A DNA stretch of 64,000 nt from an uncultured Ruminococcus sp. (GTDB taxonomy: Bacteria > Bacillota > Clostridia > Oscillospirales > Acutalibacteraceae), in contig UQCF01000004.1 in assembly GCA_900539465.1 (NCBI GenBank), forward strand, positions 62,001 through 126,000, written 5' to 3'. The notes beneath the pieces are model-generated. The model saw only the letters and a program-made list of their open reading frames with translations. It did not search any database and was not told the DNA's origin. The stretch's first letter is position 1. Every line of letters starts with the position of its first letter. Positions 44,058-53,053 of this stretch are shown here, piece by piece. The translations under genes and the position numbers were made by a program.

Positions 44058-45062
44058 ATGGATAAATGGTATATAGAAAGCGGAGAACAGGGCGATATAG
44101 TCCTGAGCACAAGAGTACGTTTAGCGAGAAATATCGATGAATACCCGTTCCCGGCAAGACTTAACGCACAGGGCAAAAAAGAAGTGTGCGAAAAGGTTAG
44201 GGATTTGCTTCTTTCTCAAAAGGAATGGGATTTCAGCTACACTCAAATGAAGAATCTTTCAAAGGCGCAGCGCATATCGCTTGCCGAGAGACATCTTATA
44301 AGCCCAGACTTTATTTCACAGCAGGACGGTGCGCTTATCCTCACCGATGACGAGGCGATAAGCATTATGCTTTGCGAAGAAGACCATATTCGCTTGCAGG
44401 TGATGATGTCGGGACTTGCACTCAAAGAGGCATACAGCGTTGCTGATAAAATAGACAATATTCTTTCTGCCGGGCTTAACTATGCTTTTGACGAGAGAAT
44501 AGGCTATCTTACCCAATGCCCGACAAACCTCGGCACGGCAATGAGAGCGTCCGTTATGCTTCATCTGCCGGCACTCACAAAGTGCGGTCAGATAGGCAGG
44601 CTTGCCTCTACCGTTTCAAAGCTCGGTCTTGTTATCAGGGGAGCGCACGGCGAGGGCACAAGCCCCAAGGGCGAAATATATCAGCTCAGCAATCAGATAA
44701 CACTCGGAATATCTGAAGAAGAGGCACTTGATAATTTGCAGTCAATAGCCTTGCAGCTTGTTGCACAGGAGCGTGCGGCGGCGCAGTCTTTGATGGAAAA
44801 TCCCGCGCAGGAGGACAAAATGTGGCGTGCACTCGGCATACTCAAAAATGCAAGAATGCTCAGCTGCGATGAATTTATGGAACTTGCTTCGCTCGTCAGA
44901 ATGGGCGCAAGAGCAGGTAAAATAGATGTTGATATTAAAAAACTTAACGAAATAACTTACAGCGTACAGCCGGCAACCATAAACGCCCACGAGGGCAGGG
45001 AGCTGACCGCACAGCAAAGAGACATAATGCGTGCGGATATGGTACGCAAGGCATTTGCATAA
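44058..45062 (+). CDS. mcsB: protein-arginine kinase McsB
   Basis: 334 residues. Phosphagen-kinase fold: ATP site STRVRLARN, and LTQCPTNLGTAMRAS in the active-site region; RGAHGEG loop. Phosphorylates arginines to mark proteins for ClpC-ClpP. ATG at 44058 has AAGGTG 6 bp upstream. Confidence 0.94.
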   Translation: MDKWYIESGEQGDIVLSTRVRLARNIDEYPFPARLNAQGKKEVCEKVRDLLLSQKEWDFSYTQMKNLSKAQRISLAERHLISPDFISQQDGALILTDDEAISIMLCEEDHIRLQVMMSGLALKEAYSVADKIDNILSAGLNYAFDERIGYLTQCPTNLGTAMRASVMLHLPALTKCGQIGRLASTVSKLGLVIRGAHGEGTSPKGEIYQLSNQITLGISEEEALDNLQSIALQLVAQERAAAQSLMENPAQEDKMWRALGILKNARMLSCDEFMELASLVRMGARAGKIDVDIKKLNEITYSVQPATINAHEGRELTAQQRDIMRADMVRKAFA

Positions 45063-45109
45063 CAAACAAAATTCAGTTCAAGAATATAATATAAAGGAGA
45101 GGTGCTGTT

Positions 45110-47554
45110 ATGTATAAATTCACAGGCTTCACGCAAAAAGCAAACATCGCGTTAAACGACGCTATTGAAACGGCTGAAGATCTCGGCCATACCTATATCG
45201 GAAGCGAGCACCTTCTTATCGGTCTGCTTCACAGTGAATCCAGCGTAGCTTATGCCGCTCTTACGGCAAAGGGTATAACCGCAGACAGAGTTGAGAATGT
45301 TTTGAAATCCACCGTCGGCATAGGTACTCCCACAATGCTTTCGCCCAACGAATTCACCCCGAGAAGCAAGCAGATAATAGAGAGTGCGATAGCTGCCGCC
45401 CGTGCAATGGGTCACAGTTATGTCGGCACAGAGCATTTGCTCATTGCAATAGCAAAGGATGAGAGCTGCTTCGCAATGACGGTTCTTTCACAGCTCGGCG
45501 TATCCTCAAACGATATAATAAATGAAATAACAAAGAACGTCAGCACATCGCCGAGCGGCAGTGCACCGTCGGCAAGTTCAAATAAAAAGTCGTCTACTCC
45601 GACCGTTGAGCAGTTCGGCAGAGATTTAACCGCTATGGCAAAAGAGGGCAAGATCGACCCCGTCATCGGCAGACAGAACGAGATTAACAGAGTTATTCAA
45701 ATTCTTATCAGACGTACCAAAAACAACCCCTGCCTTATCGGTGAACCCGGTGTAGGCAAAACCGCGATAGCAGAGGGCTTGGCTCTTAAAATCGCCAACG
45801 GCGAGGTTCCCGAGCTTCTTAAAGATAAAAGGATTATTTCGCTTGACCTCACAAGCATGGTCGCCGGCACAAAATACAGGGGCGACTTTGAGGAACGTAT
45901 AAAATCCGCAATAGACGAGGTTATCAAGGCGGGTGACGTAATACTCTTTATTGATGAGGTTCATACTCTTATGGGCGCAGGCTCGGCAGAGGGCGCGGTT
46001 GACGCCGCAAACATCTTGAAGCCCTCGCTTGCAAGGGGCGAGCTTCAGGTTATCGGCGCAACAACGCTCGATGAATACCGCAAAAATATTGAAAAAGACG
46101 CCGCACTTGAAAGACGTTTTCAGCCCATTGTTGTCGGCGAACCCTCGCAGGAGGAAGCTATCGAAATCCTCAAAGGTTTGCACGATAAATATGAGGCTCA
46201 CCACAACGTCAAAATTCCCGACGACGCCATTGAAGCGGCTGTTCATCTTTCTTCAAGATATATCACCGACAGATATTTGCCCGATAAAGCGATAGACCTT
46301 ATCGACGAGGCTGCTTCAAAAATCAGACTTCGTGCTTTTACTCCGCCCGAAAATATAAAAGAACTTGAAGATAAAATCAAATCAATTTCGGATGAAAAAG
46401 CTTCGGCTGTCAACAGCCAGAATTATGAGCTTGCCGCAAGACTTCGTGACGAAGAAAAAGAGGCTCAGAAAAAGCTTGACGAGGCTAAAGACTCCTGGAG
46501 CAGAAAGAGCTGCGAAATGAAAGGCGTTGTAACACCTGAGGATATAGCGGCTGTTGTGTCCGAATGGACTCATATCCCGATAGTTCAGCTCACCAGGGAG
46601 GAAAGCGACAGACTTCTTCACCTTGAGGATGAGCTTCACCGCAGGGTTATCGGTCAAGACAAAGCGGTTTCTGCGGTTGCAAAGGCTATCCGCAGGGGCA
46701 GGGTAGGTCTTAAAGACCCCAACCGTCCTACGGGTTCGTTTATCTTCCTCGGTCCTACCGGCGTAGGCAAAACAGAGCTTTGCAAGGCACTTGCGGCAAC
46801 AATGTTCGGCGATGAAAACGCGCTTATAAGGCTTGATATGTCAGAGTATATGGAGAAGCACACCGTTTCTAAAATGGTAGGCTCACCTCCCGGATATGTC
46901 GGCTATGAAGAGGGCGGTCAGCTCACCGAGAAAGTACGCCGCAAACCCTACAGCGTAGTTCTTTTTGATGAGATTGAAAAAGCGCATCCCGATGTGTTCA
47001 ATATGCTTTTGCAGATTTTGGACGACGGTATTCTCACCGACTCGCAGGGCAGAAAGGTTGACTTCAAAAATACCGTTATCATAATGACGTCAAACGTTGG
47101 TGCAAAGCTTATAAGCGGCGGTTCAGGTTCGCTCGGCTTCAATTCGGATAAGGACAGCAGCGGCACACTCAGCGACAGCAAAATACGCGATGCCGTTATG
47201 GGCGAGCTTAAAAAGATGTTCAGACCCGAGTTCCTTAACAGGGTTGACGATATAATTGTATTTGAGCAGCTCAAAAAGGACGATATTAAAAAGATTGCCT
47301 CCAACATGCTTGAGATACTCAGAAAGCGCACAAGCGGACTCGGTATTGAAATAAGCTTTGACGAAAGCGCTGTTGATAAAATAGCGGATGAGGGCTTTGA
47401 CCCGGTATACGGCGCAAGACCGCTCAGAAGAGCTATTCAGTCAAAAATCGAGGATAAGCTCAGTGAAAAGATGCTTGACTCTTCTGTTTCGGCAGGCAAA
47501 AAATATGTATGCAAATATAAAGATGATGACTTTGTATTTGAAGAGGCAGAATAA
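45110..47554 (+). CDS. clpC: ClpC AAA+ unfoldase
   Basis: 814 residues. Clp-N repeats (1-145), AAA domain 1 with GEPGVGKT, a middle coiled coil with a UVR-type helix (NYELAARLRDEEKEAQ), AAA domain 2 with GPTGVGKT and a C-terminal domain D2. Works with ClpP on arginine-phosphorylated proteins. AAAGGAG precedes the ATG. Last gene of the ctsR operon. Confidence 0.96.
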   Translation: MYKFTGFTQKANIALNDAIETAEDLGHTYIGSEHLLIGLLHSESSVAYAALTAKGITADRVENVLKSTVGIGTPTMLSPNEFTPRSKQIIESAIAAARAMGHSYVGTEHLLIAIAKDESCFAMTVLSQLGVSSNDIINEITKNVSTSPSGSAPSASSNKKSSTPTVEQFGRDLTAMAKEGKIDPVIGRQNEINRVIQILIRRTKNNPCLIGEPGVGKTAIAEGLALKIANGEVPELLKDKRIISLDLTSMVAGTKYRGDFEERIKSAIDEVIKAGDVILFIDEVHTLMGAGSAEGAVDAANILKPSLARGELQVIGATTLDEYRKNIEKDAALERRFQPIVVGEPSQEEAIEILKGLHDKYEAHHNVKIPDDAIEAAVHLSSRYITDRYLPDKAIDLIDEAASKIRLRAFTPPENIKELEDKIKSISDEKASAVNSQNYELAARLRDEEKEAQKKLDEAKDSWSRKSCEMKGVVTPEDIAAVVSEWTHIPIVQLTREESDRLLHLEDELHRRVIGQDKAVSAVAKAIRRGRVGLKDPNRPTGSFIFLGPTGVGKTELCKALAATMFGDENALIRLDMSEYMEKHTVSKMVGSPPGYVGYEEGGQLTEKVRRKPYSVVLFDEIEKAHPDVFNMLLQILDDGILTDSQGRKVDFKNTVIIMTSNVGAKLISGGSGSLGFNSDKDSSGTLSDSKIRDAVMGELKKMFRPEFLNRVDDIIVFEQLKKDDIKKIASNMLEILRKRTSGLGIEISFDESAVDKIADEGFDPVYGARPLRRAIQSKIEDKLSEKMLDSSVSAGKKYVCKYKDDDFVFEEAE

Positions 47555-47600
47555 TATTTTCAATAACGCTGTTGCCACATTAGGCAGCGCAATCTATTAA

Positions 47601-47660
47601 AAAGCTGTAATTCGGATTGAAGCATATGCTTGCAGGCAATCCGGGTTACGGCTTTTTGTT
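47601..47660 (+). terminator. terminator after clpC
   Basis: Branched stem: AAAGCTGTAA (47601-47610) with TTACGGCTTT (47646-47655), then CGGATT (47613-47618) with AATCCG (47638-47643), enclosing palindromic AGCATATGCT; followed by TTTTTGTTGTTTTT. Confidence 0.8.
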
Positions 47661-47679
47661 GTTTTTGCAAAAAATATTA

Positions 47680-47707
47680 TTGACCGTATCTACTGGACTT
47701 TTAATAT
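47680..47707 (+). promoter_or_regulatory. promoter of the phosphatase-kinase signalling operon
   Basis: TTGACC (47680-47685), 16-bp spacer, TAATAT (47702-47707). The following ~60-base leader has no gene. Confidence 0.5.
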
Positions 47708-47766
47708 GAACCATGGTAGAATAAAACAAATAATATATTAAATTTTATTTCAGAAAGATTTTGACT

Positions 47767-50208
47767 ATGTCGATATTAAAGCTTATGGTGGCTGTTATGT
47801 GCCCGGCGATTATTTCGGGCATATTTACTTTGCTGGATAAAAAAACAAAATTTAAAGATTTTTCTTATGCGTCACGCCAAATTATAATCGGTGTGGCTTT
47901 TGGAATTTTTGCCGTTCTTTCTACAGAATACGGTGTGGACATAGGCGGAGCGATACTTAACGTGCGCGATTCTGCGCCGCTTTGTGCTGGACTGCTCTTT
48001 GGCGGACCTGCCGGAATGATCGCAGGAGTTATCGGCGGTGTTGAACGTTGGCTTTGCGTATATTGGGGCGGCGCACAGTATACAAGGTTGGCATGCTCTG
48101 TTGCAACGCTTTTTGCGGGTTTGTTTGCCGCATTGCTTCGCAAGAGGATGTTTGACAACAAACGTCCGACCTTTGGGTTTATGTTTGGATTTGCTCTTGT
48201 TACCGAAGTCTTTCATATGCTGCTTGTGCTTGTGACTAATATGAGCGATATGTCATATGCTTTTGAGTTCGTTAGGCAGTGTACAACGGTAATGACTCTT
48301 TGCAATGGCTTGGCAGTGTCATTTGCTTATGTTGCCGCAGGAGAAAGAATTTTTGAAAAGCTCAAGCCCCGGCCTCTTATAAGAGACTTTACAAAAATAC
48401 TTTTTATAAGCGTTGTGGGAGCGTTTGTTGTTACCGGTTCATTGACCTACCTCATACACACCGAAATTTCGAGTCATGAGGCAGGCTCTCTTCTTGAATA
48501 TAATGCCGATGATATTTGCGCCGAGCTTAAAGAAAACGGACTCAGCAAAAGACTTGCAAGTTGGAGAACAGGGCAAACGGGAGGGCTTCTTATTTGCAAT
48601 AAAAGCGGAAGACCGTTGATAGCAAGCCGTGCAGGCAAGCGCGTTTCATCATTATCCGATTGGGAAAATTGTGAAATTAACCTCAAAGACGCTTGTTATA
48701 AAACTTCAATGGGCGGTGAAAAAGTTTATTGCTTGGTCACCGAAACCGAAGATTATTATGTGTTTGTTTTTACCCCTGTTAAAGAGGCTGATTTGTTTAG
48801 AAATGTAACGCTTTATATGTCGGTTTTTATGGAGATAATTATTTACGTCACCATTTTTTGCATAGTTTATCAGATTATGAAAAGAAAAATGGTAGATAGG
48901 CTTCATGAGGTAAACGCAGGCTTGAACGATATTACATACGGCAAGCTTGATACTGTTATTGATGTCAGAACGTGCCGTGAATTTTCAGATCTTTCAGACG
49001 ACATAAATAAAACGGTTGATACGCTTAAAGAGCATATTTCGGAAGCGGAAAAACGTATTGACCGCGAGCTTGAACTTGCAAGGCAGATACAAAAATCTGC
49101 AGTGCCGTTTATATTTCCGCCATTCCCGAAGCGTAAGGATTTTGACATATATGCGCTTATGAACACGGCAAAGGAAGTCGGCGGAGATTTTTATGATTTC
49201 TATTTTACCGATGATAAGCATTTTGCCTTTTTGATTGCAGACGTGTCTGGCAAAGGCATTCCCGCAGCTATGTTTATGATGGCTTCAAAAACGCTTATAA
49301 AGGGACTTGCGGAGCGCGGAAAAACGGTCGACGAGGTTTTTAACGAAACAAATGAAAAGCTTTGCCGCAATAATGACGCAGGTATGTTTGTGACGGCATG
49401 GATGGGTGCTGTAAATCTTGAAACGGGTCACATGGCTTATGCGAATGCAGGGCATAATCCGCCGCTGATTTGCAAAAACAACGGTGAGTTTCAATATTTA
49501 AAGTCCAAGCCGAACTTTATTCTCGCCGGTATGGAAGAAACACGATACCGTAAATATGAAATGACGCTGTATCCCGGTGATGTACTGTTTCTTTACACCG
49601 ACGGAATAACGGAAGCATCAGATATTAACGGCAAATTTTACGGCGAAGACAAGCTTTTGCGCTCACTTTTAAGCGTAAAAGAAAGGTCGCCTAAAATGAT
49701 TTGCAAAACTGTAGAGTCGGATACGCTGAAATTTGCCGGTTCTGCACCACAGGCAGATGATATGACTATGCTCTCTTTCAGATTGAATTATATGCAGTCT
49801 GCTAACAGCATAACCGTTTATCCGGATATAAAATCGCTGCATAAGGTTTCCGAATTTCTTTCGGAGAAGCTTTCAATGCTGAATATTTCAAAGAGTGTGC
49901 TTAACAAAATTCAAGTAAGCGTTGATGAAATTTATTCAAATATTATGAAGTTCAGCTCTGCGGATTTTGTCAAAATAAAGTTTTTGTTTGCAAATGAGAG
50001 ATTGTCGCTTGTGTTTACGGATAACGGCAGACAATATGACCCGACTGCTGCAGAAAGTCCGGATATTACCCTTTCTGCTCAGGATAGAAAAATCGGTGGT
50101 CTTGGAATATTCATGGTAAAAAATCTTGCTTCCCGTGTGCAATATGAATATAAAAATTCGGAAAATATGCTTACGGTAGATTTCAATCTTAAAGATGCGG
50201 AGAAATGA
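47767..50208 (+). CDS. membrane SpoIIE/RsbU-type phosphatase fused to an RsbW-type kinase
   Basis: 813 residues: six hydrophobic segments (~5-195, 5TM-LYT-like), TM near 210-230, an extracytoplasmic loop (~232-345), TM 346-370, HAMP (~371-425), PP2C/SpoIIE phosphatase (455-675; GGDFYD at 472-477, DVSGKGIP, YANAGHNPP, LYTDGITEA, QADDMTM) and a C-terminal GHKL kinase domain (690-808; E-N box VDEIYSNIMKFS, G1 TDNGRQYDP, G2 GGLGIFM). Both catalytic parts look intact. They should dephosphorylate and phosphorylate a STAS antagonist, encoded two genes downstream. ATG at 47767 follows AGAAAG. Its stop overlaps the next start. Confidence 0.85.
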   Translation: MSILKLMVAVMCPAIISGIFTLLDKKTKFKDFSYASRQIIIGVAFGIFAVLSTEYGVDIGGAILNVRDSAPLCAGLLFGGPAGMIAGVIGGVERWLCVYWGGAQYTRLACSVATLFAGLFAALLRKRMFDNKRPTFGFMFGFALVTEVFHMLLVLVTNMSDMSYAFEFVRQCTTVMTLCNGLAVSFAYVAAGERIFEKLKPRPLIRDFTKILFISVVGAFVVTGSLTYLIHTEISSHEAGSLLEYNADDICAELKENGLSKRLASWRTGQTGGLLICNKSGRPLIASRAGKRVSSLSDWENCEINLKDACYKTSMGGEKVYCLVTETEDYYVFVFTPVKEADLFRNVTLYMSVFMEIIIYVTIFCIVYQIMKRKMVDRLHEVNAGLNDITYGKLDTVIDVRTCREFSDLSDDINKTVDTLKEHISEAEKRIDRELELARQIQKSAVPFIFPPFPKRKDFDIYALMNTAKEVGGDFYDFYFTDDKHFAFLIADVSGKGIPAAMFMMASKTLIKGLAERGKTVDEVFNETNEKLCRNNDAGMFVTAWMGAVNLETGHMAYANAGHNPPLICKNNGEFQYLKSKPNFILAGMEETRYRKYEMTLYPGDVLFLYTDGITEASDINGKFYGEDKLLRSLLSVKERSPKMICKTVESDTLKFAGSAPQADDMTMLSFRLNYMQSANSITVYPDIKSLHKVSEFLSEKLSMLNISKSVLNKIQVSVDEIYSNIMKFSSADFVKIKFLFANERLSLVFTDNGRQYDPTAAESPDITLSAQDRKIGGLGIFMVKNLASRVQYEYKNSENMLTVDFNLKDAEK

Positions 50209-50741
50209 AATTGATACAAAAAGCTTTTTTATTCGCCTATGAGGCACACAAAAATCAATTCAGAAAAGGCGGTAAACCCTATATTTCGCATCCGTTTACA
50301 GTTGCGACGGAGCTTGCCAAAAACGGCGCTTCGGATGAACTCATTTGTGCCGGACTTTTGCACGATGTTATTGAGGATGCAGGTGTTACACAGAGAGAGA
50401 TTCAAGAAAAATTCGGCGAAAAAATTGCAAGACTTGTTCGCGAAGACAGTGAAGATAAATCTCTTTCGTGGGAGCAAAGAAAACAAAGTACTCTTAATGA
50501 GCTGAAAAACGGAAACAGAGAAATGTGTATGCTGGTTTGCGCCGATAAGCTTGCAAATTTGCGAGAAATTTATGAACAGCTTGAGCTGGGCAATGCAGAT
50601 GTTTGGAGCCGGTTTAAACGCGGAAAGGATAAACAAGAGTGGCTTTATCGTGAAATGCTTGATGTGCTTTCGCCTGTTGATGATTTGAAAATGTATAAAG
50701 AACTGAATACTTTGACCGACAAGGTGTTTGGCAGCAAATAA
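50205..50741 (+). CDS. small HD-domain (p)ppGpp hydrolase-like protein
   Basis: 178 residues of the SpoT/MESH1-type HD fold: His29 in YISHP, HD at 53-54 in LLHDVIEDAG, E57/D58 and Asp114 in VCADKLANL, matching the metal-binding set of small alarmone hydrolases. No synthetase, TGS or ACT domain. ATGA overlap with the upstream phosphatase-kinase gene. It probably removes 3' phosphate from alarmones or related nucleotides; the exact substrate is unproven. Confidence 0.82.
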   Translation: MKLIQKAFLFAYEAHKNQFRKGGKPYISHPFTVATELAKNGASDELICAGLLHDVIEDAGVTQREIQEKFGEKIARLVREDSEDKSLSWEQRKQSTLNELKNGNREMCMLVCADKLANLREIYEQLELGNADVWSRFKRGKDKQEWLYREMLDVLSPVDDLKMYKELNTLTDKVFGSK

Positions 50742-50754
50742 AGGAGAACGGAAA

Positions 50755-51927
50755 ATGAATTCACATATTGAGATTAAAGAGAATATTGCATATATTTCTG
50801 TTGACGGCAACGTAACGTCTGCAAATGCGAACGAATTTGAAAAAGCGATGAACATTGACATTTCTGAGCTTGACGGAATAGTACTTGACGCGGCAGCGCT
50901 CGAATATATTTCAAGTGCCGGACTCAGAGTTGTGCTCGCTACGAAAAAACGTTGTAAATGCAAGACCTTTAAGGTTATAAATGTAAATAATGATGTCAAA
51001 AATATTTTTGACGTTACCGGCTTTTCAGAGATTATGGATGTTAGCCAGGCGGTCAAGCAAATCAGCATTGACGGATGTCAAAAAATCGGTGCGGGTGCGT
51101 GCGGAGAATGTTACAGAATAGATGACGAGACGATTATTAAACTCTATTATCCGAGAATAAATCGTGAAGAAATCGAACGAGAAAAGGCTCTTGCCAAAAA
51201 AGCGTTTGTTATGGGTGTGCCGACCGCTATATCATATGACATTGTTGAGTCAAACGGCAGAACAGGCGTTATGTATGAGCTGATAAATTCAAAAACGCTT
51301 TGTGAGCTTATACGAAGCAACCCGGAAAAGACGGAGGAGTATGTTGATATGTATGTTGATATTTGCAGACATATCGGTTCAATACATACATCAGATCCCG
51401 AAATACCATCCTTTAAAGATATAAACCGTGAGGATATTTTAAAGGTTACGGACTTAACCGAAGATGAAAAGAATTATCTTTATAGATTTATTGACCTTGT
51501 GCCGGACGGTGATGCTTGCATCCACGGGGACCTCAATATTAATAACATAATGGTTCAGAACGGAGAATGTTGCCTTATAGACATGGGCGAGTTCAGCACC
51601 GGAATTTCTGTGTTTGACGTTTCAAGAATTATTTTTTCAATGCACTATTCAAACTACGGCGATGAGGGCTTTAACAGCTTTTATAAATTACCTAATGAAA
51701 CCGTTGGAAAAATATTTGATATGTTTATGTCAAAATATCTTGACGGCAATAGTTTAGAAGATGCGGAAAAGAAAGATCCCGAGCTTAAATGGCTTTATCC
51801 GCTTGCGTGGTTCAGATGCTGCACAAGTATGCTGCGAAGTGAACGTTGGCCCGAGGATAAGGTGAAATTTGCCTATAAAATTTTTAAAGAAAAGCTCATT
51901 CCGTTTGTTGACGGCTTCAACAAATAA
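50755..51927 (+). CDS. STAS domain fused to an APH-type kinase
   Basis: 390 residues. Residues 1-100 are a STAS anti-sigma antagonist domain with the phosphorylatable loop YISSAGLRVV (Ser53/Ser54). Residues ~105-390 are an aminoglycoside-phosphotransferase/choline-kinase-like domain: IGAGACGECYRI loop (111-122), IIKLYYP lysine 129, catalytic HGDLNINN (257-264) and metal DMGE (276-279). I recognise no substrate-specific features. Predicted switch: STAS phosphorylation by the upstream kinase domain controls the fused kinase. AAGGAG precedes the ATG at 50755. Confidence 0.85.
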   Translation: MNSHIEIKENIAYISVDGNVTSANANEFEKAMNIDISELDGIVLDAAALEYISSAGLRVVLATKKRCKCKTFKVINVNNDVKNIFDVTGFSEIMDVSQAVKQISIDGCQKIGAGACGECYRIDDETIIKLYYPRINREEIEREKALAKKAFVMGVPTAISYDIVESNGRTGVMYELINSKTLCELIRSNPEKTEEYVDMYVDICRHIGSIHTSDPEIPSFKDINREDILKVTDLTEDEKNYLYRFIDLVPDGDACIHGDLNINNIMVQNGECCLIDMGEFSTGISVFDVSRIIFSMHYSNYGDEGFNSFYKLPNETVGKIFDMFMSKYLDGNSLEDAEKKDPELKWLYPLAWFRCCTSMLRSERWPEDKVKFAYKIFKEKLIPFVDGFNK

Positions 51928-51966
51928 GCCATATTTAAAATCGTCTGTTTTTAATTTTTAAAACTA

Positions 51967-51995
51967 TTGACTTTTTTGCCTTTATGTGATATACT
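51967..51995 (+). promoter_or_regulatory. rplU promoter
   Basis: TTGACT (51967-51972), 17-bp spacer, TATACT (51990-51995), extended by TGA. Confidence 0.78.
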
Positions 51996-51999
51996 CTCT

Positions 52000-52060
52000 C
52001 ATACCGCGTACTTTGGGCGCCGTGCAAACGGCACAAGTGATTTATCCGCCTAACAGTAGC
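52000..52060 (+). promoter_or_regulatory. L21 leader-like structure
   Basis: The leader holds GCCGT/ACGGC (52019-52023 with 52028-52032) and an outer GGCG/CGCC arm (52016-52019 with 52047-52050). Position before rplU matches the known L21 leader of Firmicutes; assigned by place and partial structure. Confidence 0.5.
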
Positions 52061-52088
52061 GAGTCCATAATAAAGGAAGGTTAGAAGA

Positions 52089-52400
52089 ATGTACGCAATC
52101 ATTGTTACGGGCGGCAAGCAGTATAAGGTTGAGGCAGGCGAAGCTGTTTTTATCGAGAAGCTTGACGTTGAAGCAGGCGACGAGGTCACATTTGACAAGG
52201 TCGCAGCAGTAGGTAAGGACGACGGTATCGTTGTAGGTGCTCCCTATGTTGAGGGTGCAACAGTTACCGCTAAGGTTGAGAAAAACGGCAAAGCCAAGAA
52301 AGTTACCGTATTCACCTACAAATCAAAGAAGAACGAAAAGCGTAAAAAAGGTCACAGACAGCCCTACACCAAGGTTGAGATCACAGCTATTAACGCTTAA
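52089..52400 (+). CDS. rplU: 50S ribosomal protein L21
   Basis: 103 residues; family motifs MYAIIVTGGKQYKVEAGE and KKRKKGHRQPYTK-like HRQPYTKV. AAGGAAGG precedes the ATG. First gene of rplU-prp-rpmA. Confidence 0.97.
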   Translation: MYAIIVTGGKQYKVEAGEAVFIEKLDVEAGDEVTFDKVAAVGKDDGIVVGAPYVEGATVTAKVEKNGKAKKVTVFTYKSKKNEKRKKGHRQPYTKVEITAINA

Positions 52401-52406
52401 GGCTTT

Positions 52407-52712
52407 ATGATAAAAGCCGAGTTTTTTAAAAAAGGCGATTCACTCACCGGCTTTAAAATAACGGGTCACAGCGGCCTTGCCCGAGAGGGTGAAGATGATA
52501 TTGTGTGTGCGTCGGTTTCTTCCGCGGCATACATGGCGGCAAACACCATAACGGATGTTATAGGCGACAATGCCGAAATTACCGTGAAGAACGGTTATTT
52601 AAGCCTCGTGTCAGACGGGCACGGTGAAACGCAAACAATCCTCAAAGGGCTTGAGCTTCATATTAAGGCTCTTGCGGAGGATTACCCCAAATATATTAAA
52701 ATCAAGATATGA
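52407..52712 (+). CDS. prp: ribosomal-processing cysteine protease Prp
   Basis: 101 residues with catalytic His21 in ITGHSG and Cys34 in DIVCASVSSAA. Cuts the N-terminal extension from L27 before assembly. Sits between rplU and rpmA, as in other Firmicutes. Confidence 0.93.
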   Translation: MIKAEFFKKGDSLTGFKITGHSGLAREGEDDIVCASVSSAAYMAANTITDVIGDNAEITVKNGYLSLVSDGHGETQTILKGLELHIKALAEDYPKYIKIKI

Positions 52713-52725
52713 CGGAGGTGCCAAA

Positions 52726-53010
52726 ATGCTTAAAATAAACATTCAGCTTTTTGCTCATAAAAAAGGAATGGGTTCAACACGTAACGGACGTGATTCAGAG
52801 TCAAAGAGACTCGGCGTTAAGCGTGCAGACGGTCAGTTTGTTCTCGCAGGCAACATTCTTGTTAAGCAGCGCGGAACACACATCCACCCCGGCAACAATG
52901 TCGGCAAAGGTTCTGACGATACCCTCTTTGCTCTTATTGACGGTACCGTTAAATTTGAGCGTGTCGGCAAAGACCGCAAAAAGGTCAGCGTATACGCTGT
53001 TGAGCAGTAA
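52726..53010 (+). CDS. rpmA: 50S ribosomal protein L27 with cleavable N-terminal extension
   Basis: 94 residues. The extension MLKINIQLFAHKKGMGS contains the Prp motif; cleavage after IQLF would leave AHKKGMGS, the normal mature start. GGAGGTG precedes the ATG. Confidence 0.95.
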   Translation: MLKINIQLFAHKKGMGSTRNGRDSESKRLGVKRADGQFVLAGNILVKQRGTHIHPGNNVGKGSDDTLFALIDGTVKFERVGKDRKKVSVYAVEQ

Positions 53011-53020
53011 TTCAATAATC

Positions 53021-53053
53021 AAAAGAGTGTCCTCACGGGCACTCTTTTTTTAT
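53021..53053. terminator. bidirectional terminator after rpmA
   Basis: AAAAGAGTG (53021-53029) pairs with CACTCTTTT (53040-53048), then more T. The stop codon of the convergent gene lies in the loop. Confidence 0.85.
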
